A DNA stretch of 34,289 bases from SG8-30 sp964406445 (lineage in GTDB: Bacteria > Pseudomonadota > Gammaproteobacteria > Steroidobacterales > Steroidobacteraceae): the NCBI GenBank assembly GCA_964406445.1, contig CAYORU010000039.1:1-34289 (forward strand). The letters are read 5' to 3'. Shown here one piece after another: positions 1 to 7,738 of the stretch. The translations under genes and the position numbers were made by a program. The first letter of the stretch is position 1. Every line of letters starts with the position of its first letter. The notes beneath the pieces were generated by a model. That model was not told the DNA's origin and did not search any database. It worked only from the letters and a program-made list of their open reading frames with translations.

Positions 1-2075
1 CCGAGGATGATGAGCTTGCGGGCGACGTCCGTGCCGGAGAGGTCGTCGCGCGGATCCGGCTCGGTGTAGCCGAGCGACTTGGCCTTGCGCACGATGTCCG
101 AGAACGGCGCCGAGCCGTCGAACACGTTGAACAGGTAGGCCAGCGTGCCGGAGAAGATGCCCTCGATCTCGCGGATCTCGTCGCCGGTCTCGCGCAGATC
201 GCGTAGCGTCATGATCACCGGCAGGCCGGCGCCGACCGTCGCCTCGTAGAGGTAGTGCGCGCCGCTCTGCCGGCGCGCCTCGCGCAGCGCGCGGCAGGCG
301 TCGAGCGGCCCGCTGTTGGCCTTCTTGTTGGGCGTCACCACGTGCAGGCCGGCGGCGAGCCAGTCGCGGTAGCGCGAGGCGACGCCGGCGTCGGCCGTGC
401 AGTCGATGATCACCCGGTGCGGCAGGTGTTCCGCGCCGACGTGGCGCGCGAAGCGGTCGAGGTCGGTCGGCTCGAGGGTGCCGGCGGCCAGCTCGCGCCA
501 GCGCGCGAGGTCGAGCCCCCGGTCGGCCAGCACCATGCCTTTCGAGCCCGCGATCGCCCGCACCCTCAGGTCGACGTTGAGGTCGCGTTTCAGGCGCTCG
601 ACCTGCGAGGCAATCTGGTCGAGCAGCACGCCGCCGACCGTCCCGGGCCCGATCAGCCCGATCGAGAGCGTGTTGGCCGAAAGGTAGAAACCGGCGTGGA
701 CCGCCCTGAGCGCCTTGCTGGCGTCGCGGCCGTCGATCACCGCGGAGATGTTGCGCTCCGAGGCGCCCTGCGCGATGGCGCGTACGTTGACCGAGGTGTT
801 GCCGAGCGCGCCGAACACCTTGGCGGCGACGCCGTGGCTGCCGGCCATGCCGTCGCCGACGACCGCGATGATCGCGCAGTGGCGGCTGACCTCGACGCTC
901 TGGATCTGGCCCTCGCGCAGCTCGATGGCGAAGGCGCGGCGCACCACCTGCTCGGCGAGCGCGGCCTGCCGCTCGGGGATGGCGAAGCAGATCGAGTGCT
1001 CGGAGCTGCCCTGCGAGATCAGGATCACCGAGATCTCCGCCTCGCGCAGCGCGCCGAACAGCCGGTGCGCCGTGCCCGGCACGCCGATCATGCCGGTGCC
1101 CTCGAGGTTGACGAGCGCCACGTCGTCGATGCTGGTGATGCCCTTGACCGCGAGCGAGGACTCCGGCTGCGCGCAAATGAGCGTGCCGGCCTTCTCCGGA
1201 GCGAAGGTGTTCCGGATCCAGATCGGGATCTCGCGGCTCACGGCCGGGGCCATGGTCTGCGGATGGATGACCTTGGCGCCGAAGTAGGCGAGCTCCATCG
1301 CCTCGTTGTAGGACAGCGCGTCGATGACCTTCGCTTCGGGCACGCGCCGAGGGTCGGCCGAGAGCACGCCGTCCACGTCGGTCCAGATGACGATTTCCCC
1401 GGCGTCGAGCAGCGCGCCGAAGATGGAGGCCGAGAAATCGCTGCCGTTGCGCCCGAGCGTCGTCTGCAGCCCGCGCGGATCCGAGGCGATGTAGCCGGTC
1501 ACCACGTGCACGCCGGTCGCGTCCGGCCCGAACACCCGCGCCGCGTTCTCGCGCGAGCGCTCCCACTGCACGGCGGGCCCGAGTGGGCCCCACTCCACCG
1601 TCACCACCTCGCGCGCGTCGACCCAGCGGACGCCCCGCGCCTGGCCGCGCGCCGCGAGGAAGGCCGCGAACAGCCGGGTGGACCAGATCTCGCCGTGGCC
1701 GGCCACGAGGTCGTGGACGCTCTGCCCGGCCGAGCGCAGCAGCGACACGGTGTGCAGGATGCCCTGGATGTCCGCCAGGTCGGCGTCGAGCTGCTCAAGG
1801 TAGCCGTCGCGCGCCGCCGCCGGCAGCAGCTCGCCCGCGATGGCGGCGTGGCGGGCGCGCAGACCCTCGAGCGCGTCCTTGCAGGCCGCGGCCTCGCGCC
1901 GCTCGGCCGCGGCGACCAGCCCGATCAGCGCGTCGGTGACGCCCCGGCAGGCCGACAGCACCACCGCGAGCCGCGGGTGCTGGTCGGCCTCGATGATCGC
2001 GGCGACACGCCGGAAACAGGCGGCGTCCGCCACGCTCGACCCGCCGAACTTGTGCACCCACCATCGATCCGCCAT
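1..2075 (-). CDS. thrA: Bifunctional aspartokinase / homoserine dehydrogenase (3' end outside window)
   Basis: Catalyses the first and third steps of the aspartate pathway to threonine: phosphorylation of aspartate and reduction of aspartate semialdehyde to homoserine. The start at 2075 gives MADRWWVHKFGGSSVADA, with the KFGGSS nucleotide-binding motif of aspartokinases at residues 9-14. The kinase domain fills roughly the first 290 residues (TTLGRNGSDFSA is visible). Tandem ACT regulatory segments follow (ISVILISQGSSEHSICFAI; VNVRAIAQGASERNISAVI). The homoserine dehydrogenase Rossmann domain then starts (IGLIGPGTVGGVLLDQ) and runs to EGIFSGTLAYLFN and GYTEPDPRDDLSGTDVARK. About 691 residues are present of a family length near 820, so the C-terminal part lies beyond the window. 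The start is supported by a GAGGGC ribosome-binding site and by the promoter at 2120-2148. Identification is secure. Confidence 0.96.
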   Translation of the reverse strand, partial: MADRWWVHKFGGSSVADAACFRRVAAIIEADQHPRLAVVLSACRGVTDALIGLVAAAERREAAACKDALEGLRARHAAIAGELLPAAARDGYLEQLDADLADIQGILHTVSLLRSAGQSVHDLVAGHGEIWSTRLFAAFLAARGQARGVRWVDAREVVTVEWGPLGPAVQWERSRENAARVFGPDATGVHVVTGYIASDPRGLQTTLGRNGSDFSASIFGALLDAGEIVIWTDVDGVLSADPRRVPEAKVIDALSYNEAMELAYFGAKVIHPQTMAPAVSREIPIWIRNTFAPEKAGTLICAQPESSLAVKGITSIDDVALVNLEGTGMIGVPGTAHRLFGALREAEISVILISQGSSEHSICFAIPERQAALAEQVVRRAFAIELREGQIQSVEVSRHCAIIAVVGDGMAGSHGVAAKVFGALGNTSVNVRAIAQGASERNISAVIDGRDASKALRAVHAGFYLSANTLSIGLIGPGTVGGVLLDQIASQVERLKRDLNVDLRVRAIAGSKGMVLADRGLDLARWRELAAGTLEPTDLDRFARHVGAEHLPHRVIIDCTADAGVASRYRDWLAAGLHVVTPNKKANSGPLDACRALREARRQSGAHYLYEATVGAGLPVIMTLRDLRETGDEIREIEGIFSGTLAYLFNVFDGSAPFSDIVRKAKSLGYTEPDPRDDLSGTDVARKLIIL

Positions 2076-2119
2076 GCCCTCACCCCGCGCCCCGTGTGCA
2101 GCGCACAAAAAACCGCGCC

Positions 2120-2148
2120 AATCTACCCGCCGACCGCAGGTGGGTCAA
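2120..2148 (-). promoter_or_regulatory. Sigma70-like promoter of thrA
   Basis: On the minus strand TTGACC (2148-2143) is followed after exactly 17 nt by TAGATT (2125-2120). This matches the sigma70 consensus at 5/6 and 4/6 positions. Transcription would start near 2113, giving a leader of about 38 nt before the thrA ATG. I saw no leader peptide rich in Thr or Ile codons, so an attenuator is not supported. Confidence 0.6.
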
Positions 2149-2164
2149 AGGAATCCGCCGCGGC

Positions 2165-2551
2165 TCAGCCGCGACGCGCGTGCCAGGCGCGCAGCAGCCG
2201 CGCGCCGCCCGGCAGCCGCAGCAGGGCGAGGAGCACGCGCGCGGCGCGCCGCTCGCCGGGCTTCAGCGCGAACGCCGCCCCGAGCGGGCCGAGCAGCTCC
2301 GGCCGGGGTTCCAGCAGCGTCACGCCACCTGCGACGAAGCCTGCCTCACCCTGCGCACCCACTAGCTGCCAGCGGCCCGGCGCGCCCGCCTCGGGCTCGA
2401 ACCGGGGATCCTGCAGGACTTCGGGCAGGTCGCCGGCCACCCAACCGGCGATGTCGATCCAGGCCCGCCCCGGCGGTTCCGCCGCGTAGAGGGCCCGCCC
2501 GGCCCCGGCCGGCTGGCGCCTGAAGCGGCCGCTTGCCTCGATGGTTGCCAC
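2165..2551 (-). CDS. Small uncharacterised protein
   Basis: Not recognised. From the GTG at 2551 it encodes about 128 residues beginning VATIEASGRF; an in-frame ATG lies 9 nt upstream at 2560. The GTG is preferred because a -10-like TATCAT (2564-2559) overlaps the ATG and ends 7 nt before the GTG, which would make a leaderless transcript. The central part (WIDIAGWVAGDLPEVLQDP) and a Leu/Arg-rich C-terminus suggest a small soluble protein. No signal peptide or membrane span is evident. It lies upstream of thrA on the same strand and is divergent from the methyltransferase gene. Codon use matches the neighbours, so it is probably a real gene, but no function can be given. Confidence 0.55.
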   Translation of the reverse strand: MATIEASGRFRRQPAGAGRALYAAEPPGRAWIDIAGWVAGDLPEVLQDPRFEPEAGAPGRWQLVGAQGEAGFVAGGVTLLEPRPELLGPLGAAFALKPGERRAARVLLALLRLPGGARLLRAWHARRG

Positions 2552-2664
2552 GGGCCGCATGATACCAGCGCGGGACGACCTGCCGCCGAGCGCGAACGGC
2601 ATGGCTTGCGGCATCATTGCCGGATGCGAATCGATGCGGCGCGCTCGTTTCCCGGGACCGCGAG

Positions 2665-4035
2665 GTGAGCGACGCGGATACCCTCACCGCGGTGCTCGCC
2701 TGCCCGTCCTGCCGGGCGCCGCTCACGCGGGACCCGCAGTCCTTCGCCTGCGGCGGCTGCCGCCGACGGTTCGACGACCGCGCCGGCCTGCCGTGGCTGT
2801 TCCCCGAGCCGGACGCCGCCGCCGCCGAGTGGCGCGGGCGACTCGGCCTGCTGCTCTCGCATCTCGAGAAGGAAGCCGCCCTTCACCGGGCCGCGCTTGC
2901 CGCGCGGCCCGCGCTCGCACCGACCGTCGAGCGCCTCGAGGCGCAGGCGCGAGCCCTCGAGGACCATGCCGGGCGCTTGCGGGCCCTGCTCGAGCCGCTC
3001 GGTCTCGCGGCGGACGAGCATCGCCCCGCGGTGCACCTCGCGCTCGGCACGCAGCTGCCGGCAGCCCAGGGCCTCACCAACTATTACGCCAACCTGCACC
3101 GCGACTGGTGCTGGGGCGACCAGGAGAATGCCGCCTCGCTGGCGGCGGTGGCGGCGGCGCTCGGGCCGGGCGGCGCGCCGCGCCGGCTCGCCGTGCTGGG
3201 CGCCGGCGGCGGCCGCCTCGCCTACGACCTGCACCAGTCCCTGCCGCTCGAGTTGACCGTCGCGCTCGACTTCAACCCTTTGCTCGCGACGATCGGGCAA
3301 CGCATCTGCGCCGGCGAGCGCCTGGCGCTGCACGAATTCCCCATCGCGCCAAGGCGCCTGCCCGACCACGCCTTGCTGCGCGAGCTCGCCGCGCCGGTGC
3401 CTGCGCGCCCGGGTCTCGAGTTCGTTCTGGGCGACGCGCTGGCGGCGCCATTCGCCGACGGCGCCTTCGATGCGGTGCTGACGCCCTGGTTCGTCGACAT
3501 CGTGCCGGACGACCTGCCGGACCTGATGGCGCGGATCAATCGCCTGCTGTCGCCCGACGGCCGCTGGATCTACTTCGGCTCGCTCGCTTGGGCGGACCGC
3601 CCGCCGGAGCGCTGCTACGGCATGGAGGAGCTCCTGGCGCTGCTCCCCGCCGCGGGTTTCGAGAGCGGGCCGGTCGCCGAGCCGAGCCTGCCCTACATGC
3701 GCTCGCCTGCCAGCCGGCATGGACGCATCGAGACCGTCCTGTGCTTTGCCGCCACCAAGCGCGGCGAGGCGCCCGCCCCGCGTCCTGCGGCGCGGCCGGC
3801 GTGGCTGGAGCGCACCGACCTGCCGGTGCCGGCCCTGCCACAGTTCCGCGAGCAGTCGCTGTCCACCCGCGTCTTCGCCTTCATCATGGCGATGATCGAC
3901 GGGCGGCGCAGCATCCGCGACATGGCGCGCCTGATGGAGGAACAGCGGCTGATGCCGGCCGCGGACGCCGAGCCTGCCATCCAGCGCTTCCTCGCGCGCA
4001 TGCACGAGGACGCCGCGCGTCGGGCCAACTTCTGA
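2665..4035 (+). CDS. Zinc-ribbon, N2227-like methyltransferase with PqqD-like C-terminal domain
   Basis: About 456 residues from the GTG at 2665; an in-frame TTG at 2617 is an alternative start. Three parts are visible. (1) A Trm112-like zinc ribbon, with C13, C16, C29 and C32 (LACPSCRAPLT, FACGGCRRRF). (2) A SAM-dependent methyltransferase fold: AVLGAGGGRLAYDL as motif I near residue 176, then FDAVLTPWFVDIVPDDL near 270 and SPDGRWIYFGSLAW. The GAGxGRLAYDL and FD-V-T-FF/W-F-D pattern resembles the N2227 (carnosine N-methyltransferase-like) family. (3) A C-terminal small helical domain (FIMAMIDGRRSIRDMARLME), which resembles PqqD-like winged-helix domains. The methyltransferase assignment is firm, the N2227 link is fair and the PqqD likeness is tentative. 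The substrate is unknown; a peptide or small-protein substrate is an inference. A 60-residue gene follows after 22 nt. Confidence 0.8.
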   Translation: MSDADTLTAVLACPSCRAPLTRDPQSFACGGCRRRFDDRAGLPWLFPEPDAAAAEWRGRLGLLLSHLEKEAALHRAALAARPALAPTVERLEAQARALEDHAGRLRALLEPLGLAADEHRPAVHLALGTQLPAAQGLTNYYANLHRDWCWGDQENAASLAAVAAALGPGGAPRRLAVLGAGGGRLAYDLHQSLPLELTVALDFNPLLATIGQRICAGERLALHEFPIAPRRLPDHALLRELAAPVPARPGLEFVLGDALAAPFADGAFDAVLTPWFVDIVPDDLPDLMARINRLLSPDGRWIYFGSLAWADRPPERCYGMEELLALLPAAGFESGPVAEPSLPYMRSPASRHGRIETVLCFAATKRGEAPAPRPAARPAWLERTDLPVPALPQFREQSLSTRVFAFIMAMIDGRRSIRDMARLMEEQRLMPAADAEPAIQRFLARMHEDAARRANF

Positions 4036-4057
4036 TGCCGGGCCCCTGGATGCCCCG

Positions 4058-4240
4058 GTGAGCCGCGATGCGCTGCTGCCGCGTGGCGAGAGCCTGCGCC
4101 GGGCGCTGCGCTGGCTTGCCGGGCAGCAGGCACGCGACGCCGCCGCGATCGAGACGGCCGCGCGGCGCTTCGACCTGACGCCGCTCGAGGAGCAGTTCCT
4201 GCTCGAGCACTTCCGCGAGCCGGGCGACGGGCGCGACTGA
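4058..4240 (+). CDS. 60-residue protein downstream of the methyltransferase
   Basis: Starts at a GTG 22 nt after the methyltransferase stop, so the two are probably co-transcribed. The product is short and charged, with a Leu/Arg-rich helix (LRRALRWLAGQQARDAAAI) and a C-terminal segment FDLTPLEEQFLLEHF. It has no Cys, and only three Ser/Thr, so it does not look like a typical modified-peptide precursor. Small proteins with a closing FDLTPLEEEFLL-like segment seem to me to be conserved in proteobacteria (from memory, not checked). It is probably a real gene of unknown role, possibly a partner of the methyltransferase. Confidence 0.6.
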   Translation: MSRDALLPRGESLRRALRWLAGQQARDAAAIETAARRFDLTPLEEQFLLEHFREPGDGRD

Positions 4241-4257
4241 CGCCGTCGAGACGAAAC

Positions 4258-4283
4258 GGGGCGACGGCCGCAGCCGTCGCCCC
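4258..4283. terminator. Hairpin terminator between convergent genes
   Basis: A perfect 11-bp GC-rich stem (GGGGCGACGGC / GCCGTCGCCCC) with a CGCA loop. It lies 18 nt after the 60-residue gene and 27 nt after the phoX stop. On the minus strand it is followed by CGTTTCGTC, a weak U-tract. It could serve both genes but best fits phoX. Confidence 0.6.
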
Positions 4284-4309
4284 GCCGCCGTCCGTGGCGT
4301 CCTCGCAGG

Positions 4310-6418
4310 TCAGGTGCCGATCTTGCCGCCGTTGTCCTTGGTGATCACGACGATCCCCGAACGCGGCTTGACGGCGGCGCCACGACGCGAGTGTCGCGTC
4401 GGACCGTTCACGCCACTGTCGGGCCAGGTCGAGTTGTCGGTGAAGCCCACCGTCCAGTCCTCGCCCGGGTGCTGGATGCCGACGAACATTGTCCGCCCGT
4501 CGGGCGTGCTGCAGACGCCGGTGACCTCGCAATTCTTCGGCGCGGTCAGGAAGCGGCGGGTCTCGCCGGAGCGGGGATCGGCGCAGAGCATGGAGTTGCC
4601 GCCGATGTTCACCCAGTCGCCCGTGGCATCGCCGACCTGGTCGGTCTGGATCCACAGCCGGCCGTCCTCGTCGAACCACAGGCCGTCGGGCGCGCCGTAG
4701 TCGTCGCCGTTGATGTCGCCCCGGTAGCCGAGTCCCGACAGGTCGCTGCCCACGTAGCTGCCGGACAGCGTCTTCGTCGTCGCCTTGTCGCCGCAATTGA
4801 CGAAGATGTCCCAGTCGAAGCTCGTCGCGCCCACGTCGTCGTGGTGCTCGCGCCAGCGGATGATGTGGCCGTAATCGTTGTCGGGACGCGGATTGGCGGC
4901 ATCGACCGGCGGGCGGGAGCTGCCGGCCACGCTGGTGCCGTCGGCCCTGTTCGCCGAAGCCGGCGTGCTGCCGCGACGGTTGTTGTTGGTGAGGGTCATG
5001 TAGACTTCGCGCGTCTTCGGGTGCGCGGCGATCCATTCGGGCCGGTCCATCATGGTGGCGCCGAGCCGGTCGGCGGCCTGGCGGGCGCGGACCAGCACCT
5101 CGGCCTGATCCCTGAAGCCGTTCTCGGCCGTGAGCCCGCCCTGGCCGTGCACCAGCGGCAGCCACTCGCCGGTGCCGTTCGCGTGGAACCGGGCCACGTA
5201 CAGCGTGCCCGCGTCGAGCATGTCGCGGTCGGACTTGCGGCCGAACGGCCCGAGCTTCCTGGCGCACACGAACTTGTAGACGTAGTCGTTGCGCTCGTCG
5301 TCGCCCATGTAGAAGGCGACCTTGCGGTCGCGGCCGACCACCAGCATGGCGCTCTCGTGCTTGAAGCGGCCCATCGCCGTGCGCTTGATCGGCATCGAGT
5401 GCGGATCGGTCGGGTCGATCTCCACCACCCAGCCGAAGCGGTTCGGCTCGTTGCGGTTCAGGTTGAGGTCGAAGCGAGGGTCGGCCTCGTGCCAGCGATA
5501 CCCGAAGCCGAACACGTTCAGGCCGTAGCGCGCCTCGGCCGGGGTCGGCGTGAAGGTGGTCGTGGAGCCGAAGTAGCCGTTGAAGTTCTCCTCGCAGGTA
5601 AGGTAGGTGCCCCAGGGCGTGTAGCCGTGCGCGCAGTTGTTCAGCGTGCCCAGCACGCGCGTGCCGCTCGGGTCGTCCGCGGTGCGCATCAGCTCGTGAC
5701 CCGCGGCCGGGCCGCTGATGCGGCAGGGCGTGTTGCCGGTGATGCGGCGATTGAACGGCGAGCGACGGACCACCCGCCAGCCGCCGTGCTTGCGCCTGGC
5801 GACGTCGACGATGCTGACGCCGTGCGCGGCCTGCTGCGCCCGCACCATCGGCAGGCTGATCGTCGTCGCCGGGTCCGAATACACCGGGGCCGGCGCGATG
5901 CCGTTGACCAGCGGCGGATCGCAGTACTCGTTGTTGACCGCGAGCAAGCCGCGCTCGTTGCCCCAGGGTCCCGGGTAGGGGAAGTAGTGCATGCCGTCGG
6001 TGTGGGCGCCGAAGGCTCGAACCTGCTCGCCCTCGGTCATCGGCGTGGCCGGATCCCAGGCCGGTCCGCCGTCGATCGGGTCGCCCCAGGCGACCAGGAC
6101 GCTCGCGGAATAGCCGTAGGGCACGCGCACCGCGTCGTCGGCGGCGCTGAGGTACTTGTTCGGCGGCACCGACTCGAAATCGATCCGGCCGCGGCCCCAG
6201 CGCGGCTCGCGCGACGACGACGCTTCCGCGGGCTTGAACGCCGCGTCGAGCACGGTCCCGCCGGCGGCCGCGGCGGCGACCGCCGTGCCCGTGGCCAGGA
6301 ATCGCCGGCGCGACACCATGCGCCGCTCGATGAGATCGTGGATGGACTCGTTGCCGGAGTCGTTGGCGGCCTCCGTGCAAGGATTGAGTTTGCCGTCCTT
6401 ATGAAGTGCGCTGCTCAT
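4310..6418 (-). CDS. phoX: PhoX-family (DUF839) alkaline phosphatase, Tat-exported
   Basis: A 702-residue protein of the PhoX family, periplasmic phosphomonoesterases that use a Ca2+/Fe3+ cofactor and scavenge phosphate from organic esters. The N-terminus carries a twin-arginine signal (SRRRFLATGTAVAAAAAGG, about residues 36-54). Family signatures include GLLAVNNEYCDPP, GYTPWGTYLTCEENFNGYFG, RFGWVVEIDP, FYMGDDERNDYVYKFV and DGLWFDEDGRLWIQTD. The ATG at 6418 is chosen because AAGGGAG lies 11 nt upstream; the reading frame could extend 15 codons further. The gene stands alone with a terminator after it. A -10-like TAGAGT lies at 6484-6479. I found no convincing Pho box upstream, so PhoB control is not shown by the sequence. 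Confidence 0.93.
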   Translation of the reverse strand: MSSALHKDGKLNPCTEAANDSGNESIHDLIERRMVSRRRFLATGTAVAAAAAGGTVLDAAFKPAEASSSREPRWGRGRIDFESVPPNKYLSAADDAVRVPYGYSASVLVAWGDPIDGGPAWDPATPMTEGEQVRAFGAHTDGMHYFPYPGPWGNERGLLAVNNEYCDPPLVNGIAPAPVYSDPATTISLPMVRAQQAAHGVSIVDVARRKHGGWRVVRRSPFNRRITGNTPCRISGPAAGHELMRTADDPSGTRVLGTLNNCAHGYTPWGTYLTCEENFNGYFGSTTTFTPTPAEARYGLNVFGFGYRWHEADPRFDLNLNRNEPNRFGWVVEIDPTDPHSMPIKRTAMGRFKHESAMLVVGRDRKVAFYMGDDERNDYVYKFVCARKLGPFGRKSDRDMLDAGTLYVARFHANGTGEWLPLVHGQGGLTAENGFRDQAEVLVRARQAADRLGATMMDRPEWIAAHPKTREVYMTLTNNNRRGSTPASANRADGTSVAGSSRPPVDAANPRPDNDYGHIIRWREHHDDVGATSFDWDIFVNCGDKATTKTLSGSYVGSDLSGLGYRGDINGDDYGAPDGLWFDEDGRLWIQTDQVGDATGDWVNIGGNSMLCADPRSGETRRFLTAPKNCEVTGVCSTPDGRTMFVGIQHPGEDWTVGFTDNSTWPDSGVNGPTRHSRRGAAVKPRSGIVVITKDNGGKIGT

Positions 6419-6658
6419 CGCCGGAATTGCTCCCTTGAAGGTGTTGGAACTCGGCGCCATCACTGCGCCGCGTGCCGGACTCTAGGAGCCGCCGGTTTCA
6501 GGACCGCGTCGGAATTGTTAAGCGCAGGTGAATGCGCGGCCAACAGCGCCAATGCACAGCGATGGGCGCACGCAGCATTCCGTCGGAATGCACGAGCAGA
6601 GCGACGCCGGAAACTGCGCCGCACACGCCGTTGGCGCGCTCGACGACGCCGGCGGATG

Positions 6659-6733
6659 TGGTGGGCCGTGCTGGGATCGAACCAGCGACCAACCGGTTAA
6701 AAGCCGGATGCTCTACCGCTGAGCTAACGGCCC
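6659..6733 (-). tRNA. tRNA-Lys (anticodon UUU)
   Basis: A 75-nt cloverleaf on the minus strand. The acceptor GGGCCGT (6733-6727) pairs with ACGGCCC (6669-6663), followed by A73 and an encoded CCA (6661-6659). The anticodon loop is CTTTTAA and the T-arm is GCTGG-TTCGATC-CCAGC. The top pair of the anticodon stem is a T-T mismatch. It lies 44 nt downstream of yheU, at the end of the tol-pal-queE-queC cluster. A tRNA-Lys occupies the same place in Pseudomonas. Confidence 0.95.
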
Positions 6734-6749
6734 GTTCGGAACGGGAGGG

Positions 6750-6770
6750 CGCCGGCGCTGCCAGCCGGCG
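6750..6770 (-). terminator. Short hairpin between yheU and tRNA-Lys
   Basis: A 7-bp stem (CGCCGGC / GCCGGCG) with a 7-nt loop, no U-tract. It may be a weak terminator or a processing site in a yheU-tRNA transcript. Confidence 0.3.
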
Positions 6771-6777
6771 AACGCGG

Positions 6778-7038
6778 TCATGATACCCGAGACGGCTTCG
6801 CCGCCGGGACGATGTCGATCGTTTCGCTCGCCGGATCGAACAGGATGCGCGCCTCGCCGCGGTGGATGCGCTCGAGGACCTGCGCGACCTTGGTCTCGAA
6901 GGGCCACTCGCGCTCGCCGTAGTCGGTGCCCTCGCGCAGGACGTAGGACTCCACCACCCCGCGCAGCGCCTCGGCCGAGAGGTCCGCCGCCGGGACCTCG
7001 ACCGGCGGCGGACGCTCTTCCTCGTCGGGCCCGCGCAT
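6778..7038 (-). CDS. yheU: UPF0270 family protein YheU
   Basis: An 86-residue protein matching the YheU/UPF0270 family through VPAADLSAEALRGVVESYVL, REGTDYGEREWPFETKVAQV and a final ETIDIVPA. Function is unknown; E. coli YheU has the same REGTDYGE core. The start at 7038 lies 7 nt after the queC stop, so the gene is probably co-transcribed with queC. The N-terminus has a family-atypical acidic/Pro-rich extension (GPDEEERPPPVEV). Confidence 0.9.
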   Translation of the reverse strand: MRGPDEEERPPPVEVPAADLSAEALRGVVESYVLREGTDYGEREWPFETKVAQVLERIHRGEARILFDPASETIDIVPAAKPSRVS

Positions 7039-7045
7039 CGGCGCC

Positions 7046-7738
7046 TCAGCCCGCGTAGCGCGTCGGGTCGCGCACGCCCGCCGCCTCGAAGCCGGCACGG
7101 CGCAGCCGGCAGGATTCGCAGCGTCCGCAGGCGCGTCCCTCGGCGTCAGCCTGATAGCAGGACACCGTAAGCGCGAAGTCCACGCCGAGGGCCGTACCCT
7201 GGCGGATGATGTCGGCCTTGGTCGCGCGGATCAGCGGCGCGTGGACGCGAAAGCGCCCTCCCTCGACGCCGGCCCGGGTCGCGACGTTCGCGAGGCGCTC
7301 GAAGGCCTCGATGAACTCGGGGCGGCAGTCCGGGTAGCCGGAATAGTCCACGGCGTTGACGCCGATGAACAGGTCGCGCGCGCCGAGCACCTCGGCCCAG
7401 CCCAGCGCCACCGCCAGGAAGACCGTGTTGCGCGCCGGAACATAGGTGATCGGGATTCCGTCGGTCGGCGCCTCGGGCACCGCGATCGTGGCGTCGGTCA
7501 GTGCGGAGCCGCCGATGCCGCCCCAGTCCACGCCCATCACGCGGTGCTCGGCGGCGCCGAGCGCGGCGGCGACGCTTCTGGCCGCGTCGAGCTCGGCCGC
7601 GTGCCGCTGGCCGTAGCGGAAGCTCACGCAGTGGCACCGGTAGCCCTCGCCCCGTGCAATGGCGAGCACGGTGGCCGAATCGAGGCCGCCAGAGAGCAGC
7701 ACCACCGCGCGGCGCGGGTTCGCGGGCGCGGTGCTCAT
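7046..7738 (-). CDS. queC: 7-cyano-7-deazaguanine synthase
   Basis: Converts 7-carboxy-7-deazaguanine to preQ0 using ATP and ammonia, in the biosynthesis of queuosine for tRNA wobble positions. It has 230 residues. The PP-loop motif SGGLDS is at residues 16-21, with SFRYGQRH, ITYVPARNTVFLA and IGVNAVDYSGYPDCRPEFI following. The C-terminal zinc site is formed by the Cys-rich segment VSCYQADAEGRACGRCESCR. Its ATG overlaps the queE stop (ATGA), implying translational coupling with the preceding enzyme of the same pathway. Confidence 0.97.
   Translation of the reverse strand: MSTAPANPRRAVVLLSGGLDSATVLAIARGEGYRCHCVSFRYGQRHAAELDAARSVAAALGAAEHRVMGVDWGGIGGSALTDATIAVPEAPTDGIPITYVPARNTVFLAVALGWAEVLGARDLFIGVNAVDYSGYPDCRPEFIEAFERLANVATRAGVEGGRFRVHAPLIRATKADIIRQGTALGVDFALTVSCYQADAEGRACGRCESCRLRRAGFEAAGVRDPTRYAG

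Noticed and set aside
2076..2164. Possible threonine attenuator in the thrA leader
   Set aside because: There is a run of T on the minus strand after GGCGCGG and a small GTGC/GCAC hairpin. There is no leader peptide with Thr/Ile codons and no competing stem structure, so attenuation is not supported.
255..2489. 744-codon plus-strand open frame opposite thrA
   Set aside because: It is antisense to conserved aspartokinase/homoserine dehydrogenase sequence and shows only compositional bias.
6419..6560. Pho box upstream of phoX
   Set aside because: I searched for paired CTGTCAT-like repeats. The nearest AT-rich stretch (CTTAACAATTCC) does not repeat with an 11-nt period.
4391..6700. 769-codon plus-strand open frame opposite phoX
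   Set aside because: It is antisense to phoX and runs through a tRNA gene. No recognisable protein features.
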